A DNA stretch of 64,000 nt from positions 1,922,001-1,986,000 of the forward strand of contig NZ_LT629757.1 of the NCBI RefSeq assembly GCF_900104965.1. The letters run 5' to 3'. Under the pieces are notes generated by a model that worked only from the letters and a program-made list of their open reading frames with translations, did not search any database and was not told the origin of the DNA. Source of the stretch: Nocardioides scoriae (lineage in GTDB: Bacteria > Actinomycetota > Actinomycetes > Propionibacteriales > Nocardioidaceae). The position numbers and the translations under genes were made by a program. Shown here piece after piece: positions 40,795-48,421 of the stretch. Position 1 is the stretch's first letter; every line of letters starts with the position of its first letter.

Positions 40795-41562
40795 ATGACC
40801 CTGACCGTCCCCGGCGACGCCCTGGTGGGCTACCTGCTGGCCTCGCTGCGGATCGCGGCGTGGCTGGTGGTGGTCCCGCCGTTCATGGGCCGCTCGATCC
40901 CGGCCACGGTCAAGGTCGTGCTCTCGCTGGGCCTGGCGGTGACCGTGGTGCCGAGCGTCGCCGCGACCGGCGTACCGACCGACCTGCTGGGGCTGGTGAC
41001 CGCCGCCGTCACCCAGGTCGCCATCGGCGCCGCCATGGGGATGACCACCTTCCTGCTGTTCGCCGCGCTGGCGGCCGCCGGCAGCCTCATCGACGTCTTC
41101 GGAGGCTTCGCGCTGGCCCAGGCCTACGACCCGCTGGGCATGAACTCCAACACCGTCTTCGGCAACTTCCACCAGATGCTGGCCACGATGCTGCTCTTCG
41201 CGAGCAACGCCCACCTGCTGGTCATCGGGGGGCTGCTCAGCACCTTCCGCTTCCTGCCCCTGGGCGAGAGCCCCGACATCGGCACCACCACCCAGGTCAT
41301 CAGCAAGGCCTTCGAGGTCTTCTTCGTCACCGCCGTCCAGATCGCGCTGCCGATGATCGGGGTGCTGTTCCTGGCCGACGTCGGGCTCGCGCTGCTGACC
41401 AAGGTGGCGCCGCAGCTCAACGCCATCAACGTGATGTTCCCGGCCAAGATCGGCCTCACGCTGCTGCTCCTCGGGCTCTCCTTCCCCGTGCTCCCCCTGG
41501 CCATGGACAAGCTGGTCCAGCTCAGCCAGGAGGCCATGGCCGCCATCGCCGGGGCGGGGTGA
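40795..41562 (+). CDS. fliR: flagellar type III export gate protein FliR
   Basis: Gate subunit with about six TM helices, 255 residues. Characteristic segments are MGRSIPATVKVVLSLGLAVT, FGGFALAQAYDPLGMNSNTV and ADVGLALLTKVAPQLNAINV followed by MFPAKIGLTLLLL. ATG 40795 lies 7 bp after fliQ, flhB 7 bp after its own stop. Confidence 0.97.
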   Translation: MTLTVPGDALVGYLLASLRIAAWLVVVPPFMGRSIPATVKVVLSLGLAVTVVPSVAATGVPTDLLGLVTAAVTQVAIGAAMGMTTFLLFAALAAAGSLIDVFGGFALAQAYDPLGMNSNTVFGNFHQMLATMLLFASNAHLLVIGGLLSTFRFLPLGESPDIGTTTQVISKAFEVFFVTAVQIALPMIGVLFLADVGLALLTKVAPQLNAINVMFPAKIGLTLLLLGLSFPVLPLAMDKLVQLSQEAMAAIAGAG

Positions 41563-41569
41563 GCCACGG

Positions 41570-42718
41570 ATGTCGTCGGAGGAGAAGACAGAGCAGGCCA
41601 CACCGCAGAAGCGCAAGGAGAACCGCAAGGAGGGGCGGGTCGCCCGCACCCAGGAGCTGGGCGGCTGGACCACCGTGCTGATCGCGGGCATGGCCGCGCC
41701 CGTGCTGCTGCGCGAGGAGCTCTCCGCGTGGCAGGACATCATGGCCCGCTCGCTCGGGGCCGTGCAGGACGCGTCCCTCGACGTCGCGGCCGGACTGCTC
41801 AAGGACGCCGTGATGCACGTCTTCACGAGCCTGCTGGTGCTCGGCGCCTGCGTCATGGTGGTCGGCGTCGCCGCCGCGCTGGCCCAGGGCGGCTTCCTGC
41901 TGGCCACCAAGCAGGTCAAGCCCAGCGCCAAGAAGCTCAACCCGATCTCCGGCTTCAAGCGGATCTTCGGGCCGCAGGCGCTGTGGGAGGGCGTCAAGAT
42001 GATCATCAAGAGCGCCCTGGTGGGGCTGCTCGTGTGGTCGGCGGTCGCGCACCTGGTCCCGCTGGTCGGCGGCATGGTGCCGCTCGGCGCCACGATCGGG
42101 CTGGTCAACGACGAGGCCATGACCCTGCTGCGCAACGTCGCCCTCGCCGGCCTGGTGCTGGCGGCCGTCGACTACGCCGTCGCGCGTCGCCGGATGGGCA
42201 AGCAGACGCGGATGACCAAGCAGGAGGTCAAGCAGGAGCACAAGCAGAGCGAGGGCGACCCGCAGCTCAAGGGCGCGATCCGCTCCAAGCAGATGGCGAT
42301 GGCGCGCAACCGGATGATCGCGGACGTGGCGTCGGCCGACGTCGTGCTGGTCAACCCCACCCACATCGCCGTCGCCCTGCGCTACGACCCCGAGCGGTCC
42401 GCCCCCCTGGTGGTGGCCCGTGGCGCCGGTGCGGTGGCGCTGAAGATCCGTGAGAACGCCGCCGCGGCCCGGGTCCCGATCGTGCGCGACGTGCCCCTGG
42501 CACGCGCCCTGCACCGCTCCACCGAGGTCGGGCAGACCATCCCCGCCGAGCTGTTCGCGGCCGTCGCCTCCGTGCTGGCGTTCGTCATCAGCCGCAAGGC
42601 GTCGGGACAGCACGGCGGCGAGCACCGCTCCCCCCGGCTCGAGGACGCCGTGCCCGACGTGCTGCCCCGCGGACGACGTCGCCGGTTCTCCTCAGGACCG
42701 GCCGCCACCGGCCGATGA
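41570..42718 (+). CDS. flhB: flagellar export switch protein FlhB
   Basis: Substrate-specificity switch, 382 residues. The N-terminus EEKTEQATPQKRKENRKEGR is a family signature, followed by four TM helices and QVKPSAKKLNPISGFKRIFG. The autocleavage motif Asn262-Pro-Thr-His265 lies in VLVNPTHIAVALRYD and is intact. The C-terminal 35 residues are a basic, unconserved tail. The end of the gene contains the promoter box for flhA (42691–42718). Confidence 0.97.
   Translation: MSSEEKTEQATPQKRKENRKEGRVARTQELGGWTTVLIAGMAAPVLLREELSAWQDIMARSLGAVQDASLDVAAGLLKDAVMHVFTSLLVLGACVMVVGVAAALAQGGFLLATKQVKPSAKKLNPISGFKRIFGPQALWEGVKMIIKSALVGLLVWSAVAHLVPLVGGMVPLGATIGLVNDEAMTLLRNVALAGLVLAAVDYAVARRRMGKQTRMTKQEVKQEHKQSEGDPQLKGAIRSKQMAMARNRMIADVASADVVLVNPTHIAVALRYDPERSAPLVVARGAGAVALKIRENAAAARVPIVRDVPLARALHRSTEVGQTIPAELFAAVASVLAFVISRKASGQHGGEHRSPRLEDAVPDVLPRGRRRRFSSGPAATGR
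42691..42718 (+). promoter_or_regulatory. flagellar sigma-28-type promoter of flhA
   Basis: CTCAGGAC-N13-CCGATGA, within the last 28 bases of flhB (its TGA is the end of the box). Placement inside coding sequence with the exact spacer argues that it is kept by selection. The distance to the flhA start is 56–80 bp. Confidence 0.75.
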
Positions 42719-42798
42719 GCCAGGAGTCGCCAGGACGGTGACGGAGGCGCCAGGGACGGTGCGACCCCACAGTCGTGCCCGATCCCGGAAGGCTTCCG

Positions 42799-44850
42799 TT
42801 GCCCCTCAAGCGCCTGACACAGCTCGGTGTCCCGGTCGGCATCGTGATGATCGTGGTGATGCTGGTCGTCCCGCTCCCCCCGATCGTGCTCGACCTGCTG
42901 ATCGCCCTCAACATCGTCGTCGCGCTGCTCATCCTGCTGACCGCGATGTTCGTCAGCCGCCCCCTCGACTTCTCGGCGTTCCCGGCGCTGATCCTGGTGA
43001 TGACGCTGTTCCGGCTCGCGCTCAACGTCAGCGCCACCCGGCTCGTCCTCCTCGACGGGTACGCCGGCAAGGTGATCGACACCTTCGGCCACTTCGTCGT
43101 CGGCGGCTCGCTCATCGTCGGCCTGATCGTGTTCTCGATCCTGCTCGTCATCCAGTTCGTCGTCATCACCAACGGTGCCGGCCGCGTCGCCGAGGTGGGG
43201 GCGCGCTTCACCCTCGACGCCATGCCCGGCAAGCAGATGGCCATCGACGCCGACCTCAACTCCGGCCTCATCGACGAGGACACCGCCCGGCTGCGCCGCA
43301 GCGAGGTCCACGCGGAGGCCGACTTCTACGGCGCGATGGACGGCGCCTCGAAGTTCGTCAAGGGCGACGCGATCGCCGCCATCGTGATCACGCTGGTCAA
43401 CCTGGTCGGCGGCTTCGCCGTCGGGGTCGCCCAGAACGGCATGTCCATGGGCGAGGCCGTCACGACGTACAGCCTGCTCTCGGTCGGTGACGGCCTGGTC
43501 TCCCAGGTCCCCGCCCTGCTGCTCTCGGTCGCCACCGGCCTCATCGTCACCCGCAACACGGGCAAGGACGACATGGGCTCGGAGATCGTGCGGCAGGTGA
43601 CCGCGCAGGCGATGCCGCTGCGCGTGGCCGGCTTCGCCGGGCTCTCGCTGTGCCTGATCCCCGGGCTGCCCAAGCTGCCGTTCATCCTGGCCGGCGGCCT
43701 GCTGCTGCTGGCCTCCACCCGCGCCGGCAAGGAGCAGGCGGCCGCCGCGGCCGCGGCCGAGGAGGTGCCCGCGGTCGAGGCCCGCTCCCAGGACACGCCC
43801 GAGGACCTCGCCCAGGAGATCCAGGTCGACCCGCTCGGCCTCGACCTCTCCGCCGACATCATCGACGTCGTCGACCCGGCGAGCGGCGGCGACCTGCTGC
43901 CGCGGGTCAAGGCGCTGCGGCGCAAGATCGCCGGCGACCTCGGCATCGTGATCCCGCCGCTGCGGACCCGCGACAACCTCGACCTGCCGGCCCAGACCTA
44001 CGCCATCAAGGTCTTCGGGGTCGAGGTCGCCCGCGGCGAGGCCCCGCGCGGGCACGTCCTGGCCATCGGGGAGTTCCTGGGCTCGCTGCCCGGCACCCCC
44101 ACCCAGGAGCCCGTCTTCGGCCTCGACGCCAAGTGGATCGCCACCGAGCTCAAGACCCAGGCCGAGCTGAGCGGCGCCACCGTCGTCGACCGGACCTCCG
44201 TCATCACCACCCACCTCGCCGAGGTGGTGCAGACGCAGGCCTCGCGGCTGCTCTCGCGCGAGGACGTGCGGCTGCTGACCGACGTGGTCAAGCGCACCCA
44301 CCCGGTCGTGGTCGAGGAGCTGACGCCGACGCTGCTCAGCCTGGGCGAGGTGCAGCGCGTGCTCCAGGCGCTGCTCGACGAGGGCATCTCGGTGCGCGAC
44401 CTGGTCCGCATCTTCGAGGCCCTCTCGCTGCGGGCCCAGGTCACCAAGGACGTCGACCTGCTCGTGGAGAGCGCCCGCGCGGCGCTCGGCCCCGCCCTGG
44501 TCGCCGCCCACACCCGCGACGGCACCGTGCACGTGCTGAGCCTCGAGCCGAGCCTCGAGCAGCGGATGCTGGAGTCGATGCGGCCCGGCGAGCATGGCGC
44601 CGTCCTCGCCCTCGACCCCGAGGTCGGGCACCGGCTGCTCACCCAGCTCGACCAGCTCGTCCGCGCCAGCCAGGAGACCGGCCAGGAGCCGGTGCTCGTC
44701 TGCGCCCCGCAGATCCGTCCCGCCCTGCGGCGGCTGCTGCGGCCCAGCCAGCCCGGTCTCGGCGTGCTGTCCTACACCGAGCTCCACGGGACGGCCCAGA
44801 TCCGCTCGGTCGGCGTCGTGGACGCCGAGGCCATGCTGGTCGCGCCGTGA
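42799..44850 (+). CDS. flhA: flagellar export gate protein FlhA
   Basis: Largest export component, 683 residues. It has eight TM helices in the first 320 residues and the FHIPEP-type loop region ARFTLDAMPGKQMAIDADLN with SGLIDEDTARLRRSEVHAEA. The cytoplasmic nonameric ring domain has RDNLDLPAQTYAIKVFGVEV and LTDVVKRTHPVVVEELTPTL. I prefer TTG 42799 because GGAAGG lies 6 bp upstream; an in-frame GTG at 42775 lacks a ribosome-binding site. It overlaps the next small gene by GTGA. Confidence 0.95.
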   Translation: MPLKRLTQLGVPVGIVMIVVMLVVPLPPIVLDLLIALNIVVALLILLTAMFVSRPLDFSAFPALILVMTLFRLALNVSATRLVLLDGYAGKVIDTFGHFVVGGSLIVGLIVFSILLVIQFVVITNGAGRVAEVGARFTLDAMPGKQMAIDADLNSGLIDEDTARLRRSEVHAEADFYGAMDGASKFVKGDAIAAIVITLVNLVGGFAVGVAQNGMSMGEAVTTYSLLSVGDGLVSQVPALLLSVATGLIVTRNTGKDDMGSEIVRQVTAQAMPLRVAGFAGLSLCLIPGLPKLPFILAGGLLLLASTRAGKEQAAAAAAAEEVPAVEARSQDTPEDLAQEIQVDPLGLDLSADIIDVVDPASGGDLLPRVKALRRKIAGDLGIVIPPLRTRDNLDLPAQTYAIKVFGVEVARGEAPRGHVLAIGEFLGSLPGTPTQEPVFGLDAKWIATELKTQAELSGATVVDRTSVITTHLAEVVQTQASRLLSREDVRLLTDVVKRTHPVVVEELTPTLLSLGEVQRVLQALLDEGISVRDLVRIFEALSLRAQVTKDVDLLVESARAALGPALVAAHTRDGTVHVLSLEPSLEQRMLESMRPGEHGAVLALDPEVGHRLLTQLDQLVRASQETGQEPVLVCAPQIRPALRRLLRPSQPGLGVLSYTELHGTAQIRSVGVVDAEAMLVAP

Positions 44851-45101
44851 GCGTCCCGCTGCCCGTCGTGGTCGCCGCCAGCGCGCTGGTCTCCTCCCCC
44901 GTCGCCTGGCTGCTGCACCGCGGCCTGCTGACCGGTCAGGACGCCGTCGAGCGGGTGCTGGTGCTGGCCGTGGTCACCTGGCTGGCCCTCAACGTGCTGG
45001 CGCTGCTCGCCTTCCCGGACCCGCCGCGCCCCTCTGCGGTCCCGAAGGCACCCGAGACCGACGAGTCCGGCGGTCAGCCGGTCTCGAGTGACGCGTTGTA
45101 G
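44847..45101 (+). CDS. small two-helix membrane protein coupled to flhA
   Basis: An 84-residue protein with two predicted TM helices (about 6–24 and 36–57) and a Pro/acidic C-terminal tail. I do not recognise the family. Its GTG overlaps the flhA stop (GTGA), so it is translated with flhA and is plausibly a flagellar accessory membrane protein. Its last 28 bp overlap the convergent marR gene. Confidence 0.72.
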   Translation: MSVPLPVVVAASALVSSPVAWLLHRGLLTGQDAVERVLVLAVVTWLALNVLALLAFPDPPRPSAVPKAPETDESGGQPVSSDAL

Positions 45102-45514
45102 CGCGCCATCACGTCGACGAAGCCCCGCAGGTCGTCGTGGGTCCAGTCGCCGAGCTTCTCGCGGAACTCCGCCCGCCGGTCGAGCGTCACCGCCTCCATC
45201 CGCTCCAGGCCGTGCGGCGTCAGCGCCAGGATCGCCGCCCGCCGGTCGTCCGGGTCGGGCGTGCGCTCGATGAGCCCCAGCTCGAGCAGCGTCGAGACCT
45301 GCCGGCTGATCGCCCCCTTGTCGACGGCGAACAGCTCGACCAGCGCGCTCGCCCGCTGCGGCCCGCCGTCGTGCAGCGCCATCAGCATCGAGTAGGCGAC
45401 GGGCGCCAGGTCGGGGTGCACCATCCGCGCCCTCAGGGCGATGCGGCGGCGCAGGCGCCGGATGAGCACGCTCATCTCGTGCTCCAGCGCCAGGATCGTC
45501 TCGTCGTCGGCCAT
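45074..45514 (-). CDS. MarR-family transcriptional regulator
   Basis: A 146-residue winged-helix regulator: LAPVAYSMLMALHDGGPQRA, then VDKGAISRQVSTLLELGLIE as recognition helix and TPDPDDRRAAILALTPHG as wing. The ligand is unknown. The ATG at 45514 is preceded by AGGATCC as weak ribosome-binding site and by an unusually long (~200 nt) structured leader with a 12-codon reading frame. The nearest drug-type transporter is the ABC pair at 46403–50151, but that has its own TetR. Confidence 0.92.
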   Translation of the reverse strand: MADDETILALEHEMSVLIRRLRRRIALRARMVHPDLAPVAYSMLMALHDGGPQRASALVELFAVDKGAISRQVSTLLELGLIERTPDPDDRRAAILALTPHGLERMEAVTLDRRAEFREKLGDWTHDDLRGFVDVMARYNASLETG

Positions 45515-45531
45515 GGGCGGATCCTAGTGAA

Positions 45532-45616
45532 AAGCAGCGACCCGCAGACGTGGCCCCGGGATGGGGCCGCTCCGGGGGACGTGTTCCCGGATCGTCTGCG
45601 GGTCGGGTGACTGCTT
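45532..45616 (-). ncRNA. structured leader RNA of marR (candidate attenuator)
   Basis: Reading leftward, a long stem pairs AAGCAG (45611–45616) and CGACCCGCAGACG (45593–45605) with CGTCTGCGGGTCG and CTGCTT (45532–45550), with a 5-base bulge, 19 pairs in all. Its top carries two smaller hairpins: TCCGGG/CCCGGA (45571–45591) and GGCCCC/GGGGCC (45552–45568). The stem is followed at once by T4 and then, 17 bases later, by the marR ATG. This is the shape of an intrinsic terminator or a translation-blocking structure in a leader. Confidence 0.65.
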
Positions 45617-45656
45617 GGAATTCACCAGCGCGCTCACGCGGCTGGGCGGTGCGCTG

Positions 45657-45695
45657 CTAGTGGGCAGCCACCTCACGCGTCCTCGAAGAACTCAT
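45657..45695 (-). CDS. 12-residue leader peptide MSSSRTREVAAH
   Basis: ATG 45695 to TAG 45657. It is preceded by an exceptionally complete Shine-Dalgarno, GGAAAGGAGGTGGTCC (45701–45716), the best in the window. The tiny frame starts about 26 bases after the predicted transcription start and ends 41 bases before the large stem-loop of the marR leader. It contains two Arg codons (AGG, CGT), both non-preferred here. A ribosome-sensing leader peptide is the simplest reading. Confidence 0.65.
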   Translation of the reverse strand: MSSSRTREVAAH

Positions 45696-45727
45696 TCCTC
45701 GGACCACCTCCTTTCCCGTGTCCGACC

Positions 45728-45756
45728 ACGGTAGATCGCCCGACGCCCGGACTCAA
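45728..45756 (-). promoter_or_regulatory. promoter of the marR leader
   Basis: Reading leftward: TTGAGT (45756–45751), a 17 bp spacer and TACCGT (45733–45728). Predicted start near 45721, 5 bases before the leader-peptide Shine-Dalgarno. Confidence 0.65.
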
Positions 45757-45793
45757 CGACTTTTTTTCCGGGGGTCTCGCGGGGCCGCTGATT

Positions 45794-45809
45794 ACCCGGA
45801 CGTCCGGGT
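45794..45809. promoter_or_regulatory. 16 bp perfect palindrome (candidate operator)
   Basis: ACCCGGAC followed by its exact complement GTCCGGGT, about 38 bp upstream of the marR -35 element and 131 bp before the acidic-protein gene. A second inverted repeat ACACCT-gcc-AGGTGT lies at 45835–45849. Either could bind the MarR dimer or another regulator. Apart from these sites, the marR leader and promoter, and a T7 run at 45761–45767, I see nothing else in 45515–45940. Confidence 0.45.
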
Positions 45810-45940
45810 GATCGGTGACCTGACGTCTGTTGCAACACCTGCCAGGTGTCCGGGAAGGACGTCCAGTGGGACGCACGAGGCGTAAGACGACCCGCCGGTC
45901 GGTCGCGTGTGCACCGAGCGGACGGGGGTACGTCGCACCC

Positions 45941-46318
45941 ATGAGTGAGACCCCTGACGAGACCGCCTCGACCGACACGTCCGAGGAGACCAGCTCGACC
46001 GAGGAGCTCGACCAGGGAGGGCCGGGCGACGTGGCCGACGCCGACCTGCCCGAGGACCTGCGCCCCACCGAGGACAACCCGCTGGCCCGCCACCCGGAGC
46101 AGACCGGTGACGAGGACGACGCGATCGGGGCCGACCGCGAGGAGGACCCGGAGACCGCGCCGCTGACGGCCGCCGACGCCGACTACGGCTCCGGCGGCTC
46201 GGACGGCTCGGGCGGGTCCGGCTCGTCGGGGGGCGACGGCACCTCCGACGGCCGCGCCACCGCCGAGGAGGACGACGGCTCCGACACCCTGGACAACGGC
46301 GGGGGCGGCGCGGGCTGA
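45941..46318 (+). CDS. small acidic low-complexity protein
   Basis: A 125-residue protein, very rich in Asp, Glu, Ser, Gly and Thr, nearly without aromatic residues. A more ordered middle part reads ADLPEDLRPTEDNPLARHPE, and the rest is a Gly/Ser/Asp tail. It appears intrinsically disordered and cytoplasmic (no signal or TM). I do not recognise a functional family. ATG 45941 was chosen as the first start after the likely promoter region. A strong hairpin follows. Confidence 0.72.
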   Translation: MSETPDETASTDTSEETSSTEELDQGGPGDVADADLPEDLRPTEDNPLARHPEQTGDEDDAIGADREEDPETAPLTAADADYGSGGSDGSGGSGSSGGDGTSDGRATAEEDDGSDTLDNGGGGAG

Positions 46319-46342
46319 GCCTGCTCCTCCCCACCACGGCAC

Positions 46343-46380
46343 GAGGGGCCGGTCCCGGGACACCCCGGGTCCGGCCCCTC
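46343..46380. terminator. bidirectional hairpin between convergent genes
   Basis: GAGGGGCCGG (46343–46352) pairs with CCGGCCCCTC (46371–46380); an inner CCCGGG pair continues the stem after a T·T mismatch. It lies between the acidic-protein stop (46318) and the ABC-gene stop (46403). Confidence 0.75.
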
Positions 46381-46402
46381 CTCGCGTCGCGGACGCGTCG
46401 GC

Positions 46403-48421
46403 CTAGGTCGTGAGGGGCGCGGCGAACTGCGCCGCGTGCAGCCGGGCGTAGGCACCCTCGGCGGCGAGCAGCTCCTCGTGGCTGCCCTGCTCGACGATCG
46501 AGCCCGCCTCCATCACCAGGATCAGGTCGGCGTCACGGATCGTCGAGAGCCGGTGGGCGATGACGAACGACGTCCGGTCGCTGCGCAGGGCCCGCATGGC
46601 GTGCTGGAGCAGCAGCTCGGTGCGGGTGTCGACCGACGAGGTGGCCTCGTCGAGGATCAGCAGCGCGGGGTCGGACAGGAACGCGCGCGCGATGGTGACC
46701 AGCTGCCGCTCCCCCGCCGACAGGTTGGAGCCGTTCTCGTCGACGAGGGTGTCGTAGCCGTCCGGCAGCGAGTGCACGAAGCGGTCCACGAAGGTGGCGC
46801 GCGCCGCTGCGAGGACGTCCTCGGGGCCGGCGTCGGGGTTGCCGTAGGCGATGTTGTCGCGGATCGTCCCGGCGAACAGCCAGGTGTCCTGCAGCACCAT
46901 CCCGGTCTGGCGGCGCAGCTCGGCCCGGGGCACCGAGGCGACGTCGACGCCGTCGAGGGTGATGCGGCCGCCGCTGACCTCGTAGAAGCGCATCACCAGG
47001 TTGACCAGCGTGGTCTTGCCCGCCCCGGTCGGCCCCACGATGGCCACGGTCTGGCCCGGCCGGGCGACGAGCGACAGGTCCTGGACCAGCGGCCGCTCGG
47101 GGTCGTAGGAGAAGTCGACGTGCTCGAAGCGCACCTCCCCGCGGCGTACGCCGGACGGCCCCGGCCGGGTGCCGCCGGCCACCGCGGGCTCGGGGTCGGG
47201 GCTCTGCTCCTCGGCGTCGAGCAGCTCGAAGACCCGCTCGGCCGAGGCCACCCCGGACTGCAGCAGGTTGGCCATCGAGGCCACCTGGGTGAGCGGCTGG
47301 GTGAACTGGCGGGAGTACTGGATGAACGCCTGCACGTCACCCAGCGACAGCGAGCCGCTCGCGACCCGCAGGCCGCCGACGACCGCGATGACGACGTAGT
47401 TGAGGTTCCCGACGAACATCATGATCGGCATGATCAGGCCGCTGACGAACTGCGCCCCGAAGCTCGCGCGGTAGAGCTCGTCGTTCTCCACCGCGAAGAC
47501 CTCCTCGGCCTCCTGGCGACGGCCGAACACGGTCACCAGCGCGTGCCCGGAGAAGGACTCCTCGATGTGGGCGTTGAGCCGCCCCGTGCGCCGCCACTGC
47601 GTCACGAACAGGCCCTGCGAGCGGCCCATGACGACCTTGGCCACCAGCACCGAGACCGGCACCGAGACCAGCGCGACCAGGGCCAGCAGCGGCGAGATCC
47701 AGAACATCAGCGAGATCACCGCGAGCACCGTCAGCAGCGAGGTCAGCAGCTGGCTCATCGTCTGCTGCAGGGTCTGGCTGACGTTGTCGATGTCGTTGGT
47801 GACCCGGCTCAGCAGCTCGCCGCGGGCCTGGCGGTCCACGAAGCCGAGCGGCAGGGCGTTGACCTTGTCCTCGACCTCGGCCCGCAGCCGCCGCACGGTC
47901 TTCTGCACGACGTCGTTGAGCAGGTAGCCCTGGACGAACGCGAGCAGCCCCGCGACGGCGTACACCGCCAGGACGACGAGCAGCACGCGCCCGACCGCGT
48001 CGAAGTCGACGCCCCGACCCGGCACCAGGTCCATGGAGGACACCATCGCGGCCAGCTCGTCCTGGCCGCGCCCGCGCAGCTGGGCCACGGCCTGGGCCCG
48101 GGACAGCCCCTCGGGCAGGCGTGCGCCGAGGAGCCCGGCGAAGATCAGGTCGGTGGCCCGGCCGAGCAGCCACGGCCCCAGCGCGGTGAGGCCGGTGCTG
48201 ACCACGGCCAGCACCACCACGGCGACCGCCTTGGCGCGCTCCGGCGCCAGCCGTCCGACCAGCCGTCGGGCCGAGGGACCGAAGCTGGAGGCCTTCTGGC
48301 CGACCATGCCGCCACCGAAGGGACCACCCCGCCCGGGGCCTCCCCCGGACTGGACGCGCTCGGTCTCCTGGAGCTGGCCGGGGGCCTGCTCGCCCTCGGG
48401 ACGCGCGACGTCGGCGCTCAT
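46403..48421 (-). CDS. ABC exporter half-transporter B (consensus Walker B, altered signature)
   Basis: A 672-residue TMD–NBD protein of the multidrug/lipid exporter type. A 50-residue cytoplasmic leader precedes six TM helices. The NBD has Walker A GPTGAGKTT, an NLSAGERQ signature (LSAGE instead of LSGGQ) and Walker B LLILDEATSSVD with catalytic Glu. Combined with its partner's altered Walker B this gives one degenerate and one active ATP site, as in TM287/288-like heterodimers. ATG 48421 overlaps the upstream gene's stop by 4 bp. Confidence 0.93.
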   Translation of the reverse strand: MSADVARPEGEQAPGQLQETERVQSGGGPGRGGPFGGGMVGQKASSFGPSARRLVGRLAPERAKAVAVVVLAVVSTGLTALGPWLLGRATDLIFAGLLGARLPEGLSRAQAVAQLRGRGQDELAAMVSSMDLVPGRGVDFDAVGRVLLVVLAVYAVAGLLAFVQGYLLNDVVQKTVRRLRAEVEDKVNALPLGFVDRQARGELLSRVTNDIDNVSQTLQQTMSQLLTSLLTVLAVISLMFWISPLLALVALVSVPVSVLVAKVVMGRSQGLFVTQWRRTGRLNAHIEESFSGHALVTVFGRRQEAEEVFAVENDELYRASFGAQFVSGLIMPIMMFVGNLNYVVIAVVGGLRVASGSLSLGDVQAFIQYSRQFTQPLTQVASMANLLQSGVASAERVFELLDAEEQSPDPEPAVAGGTRPGPSGVRRGEVRFEHVDFSYDPERPLVQDLSLVARPGQTVAIVGPTGAGKTTLVNLVMRFYEVSGGRITLDGVDVASVPRAELRRQTGMVLQDTWLFAGTIRDNIAYGNPDAGPEDVLAAARATFVDRFVHSLPDGYDTLVDENGSNLSAGERQLVTIARAFLSDPALLILDEATSSVDTRTELLLQHAMRALRSDRTSFVIAHRLSTIRDADLILVMEAGSIVEQGSHEELLAAEGAYARLHAAQFAAPLTT

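Noticed and set aside
45701-45716. Resemblance of GGACCACCTCCTTTCC to the 3' end of 16S rRNA
   Set aside because: It is the complement of a strong Shine-Dalgarno on the minus strand; no rRNA sequence surrounds it.
45761-45767. T7 run as an intrinsic terminator
   Set aside because: No convincing hairpin sits immediately before it on either strand, and it lies just upstream of the marR -35 element, where AT-rich DNA is expected.
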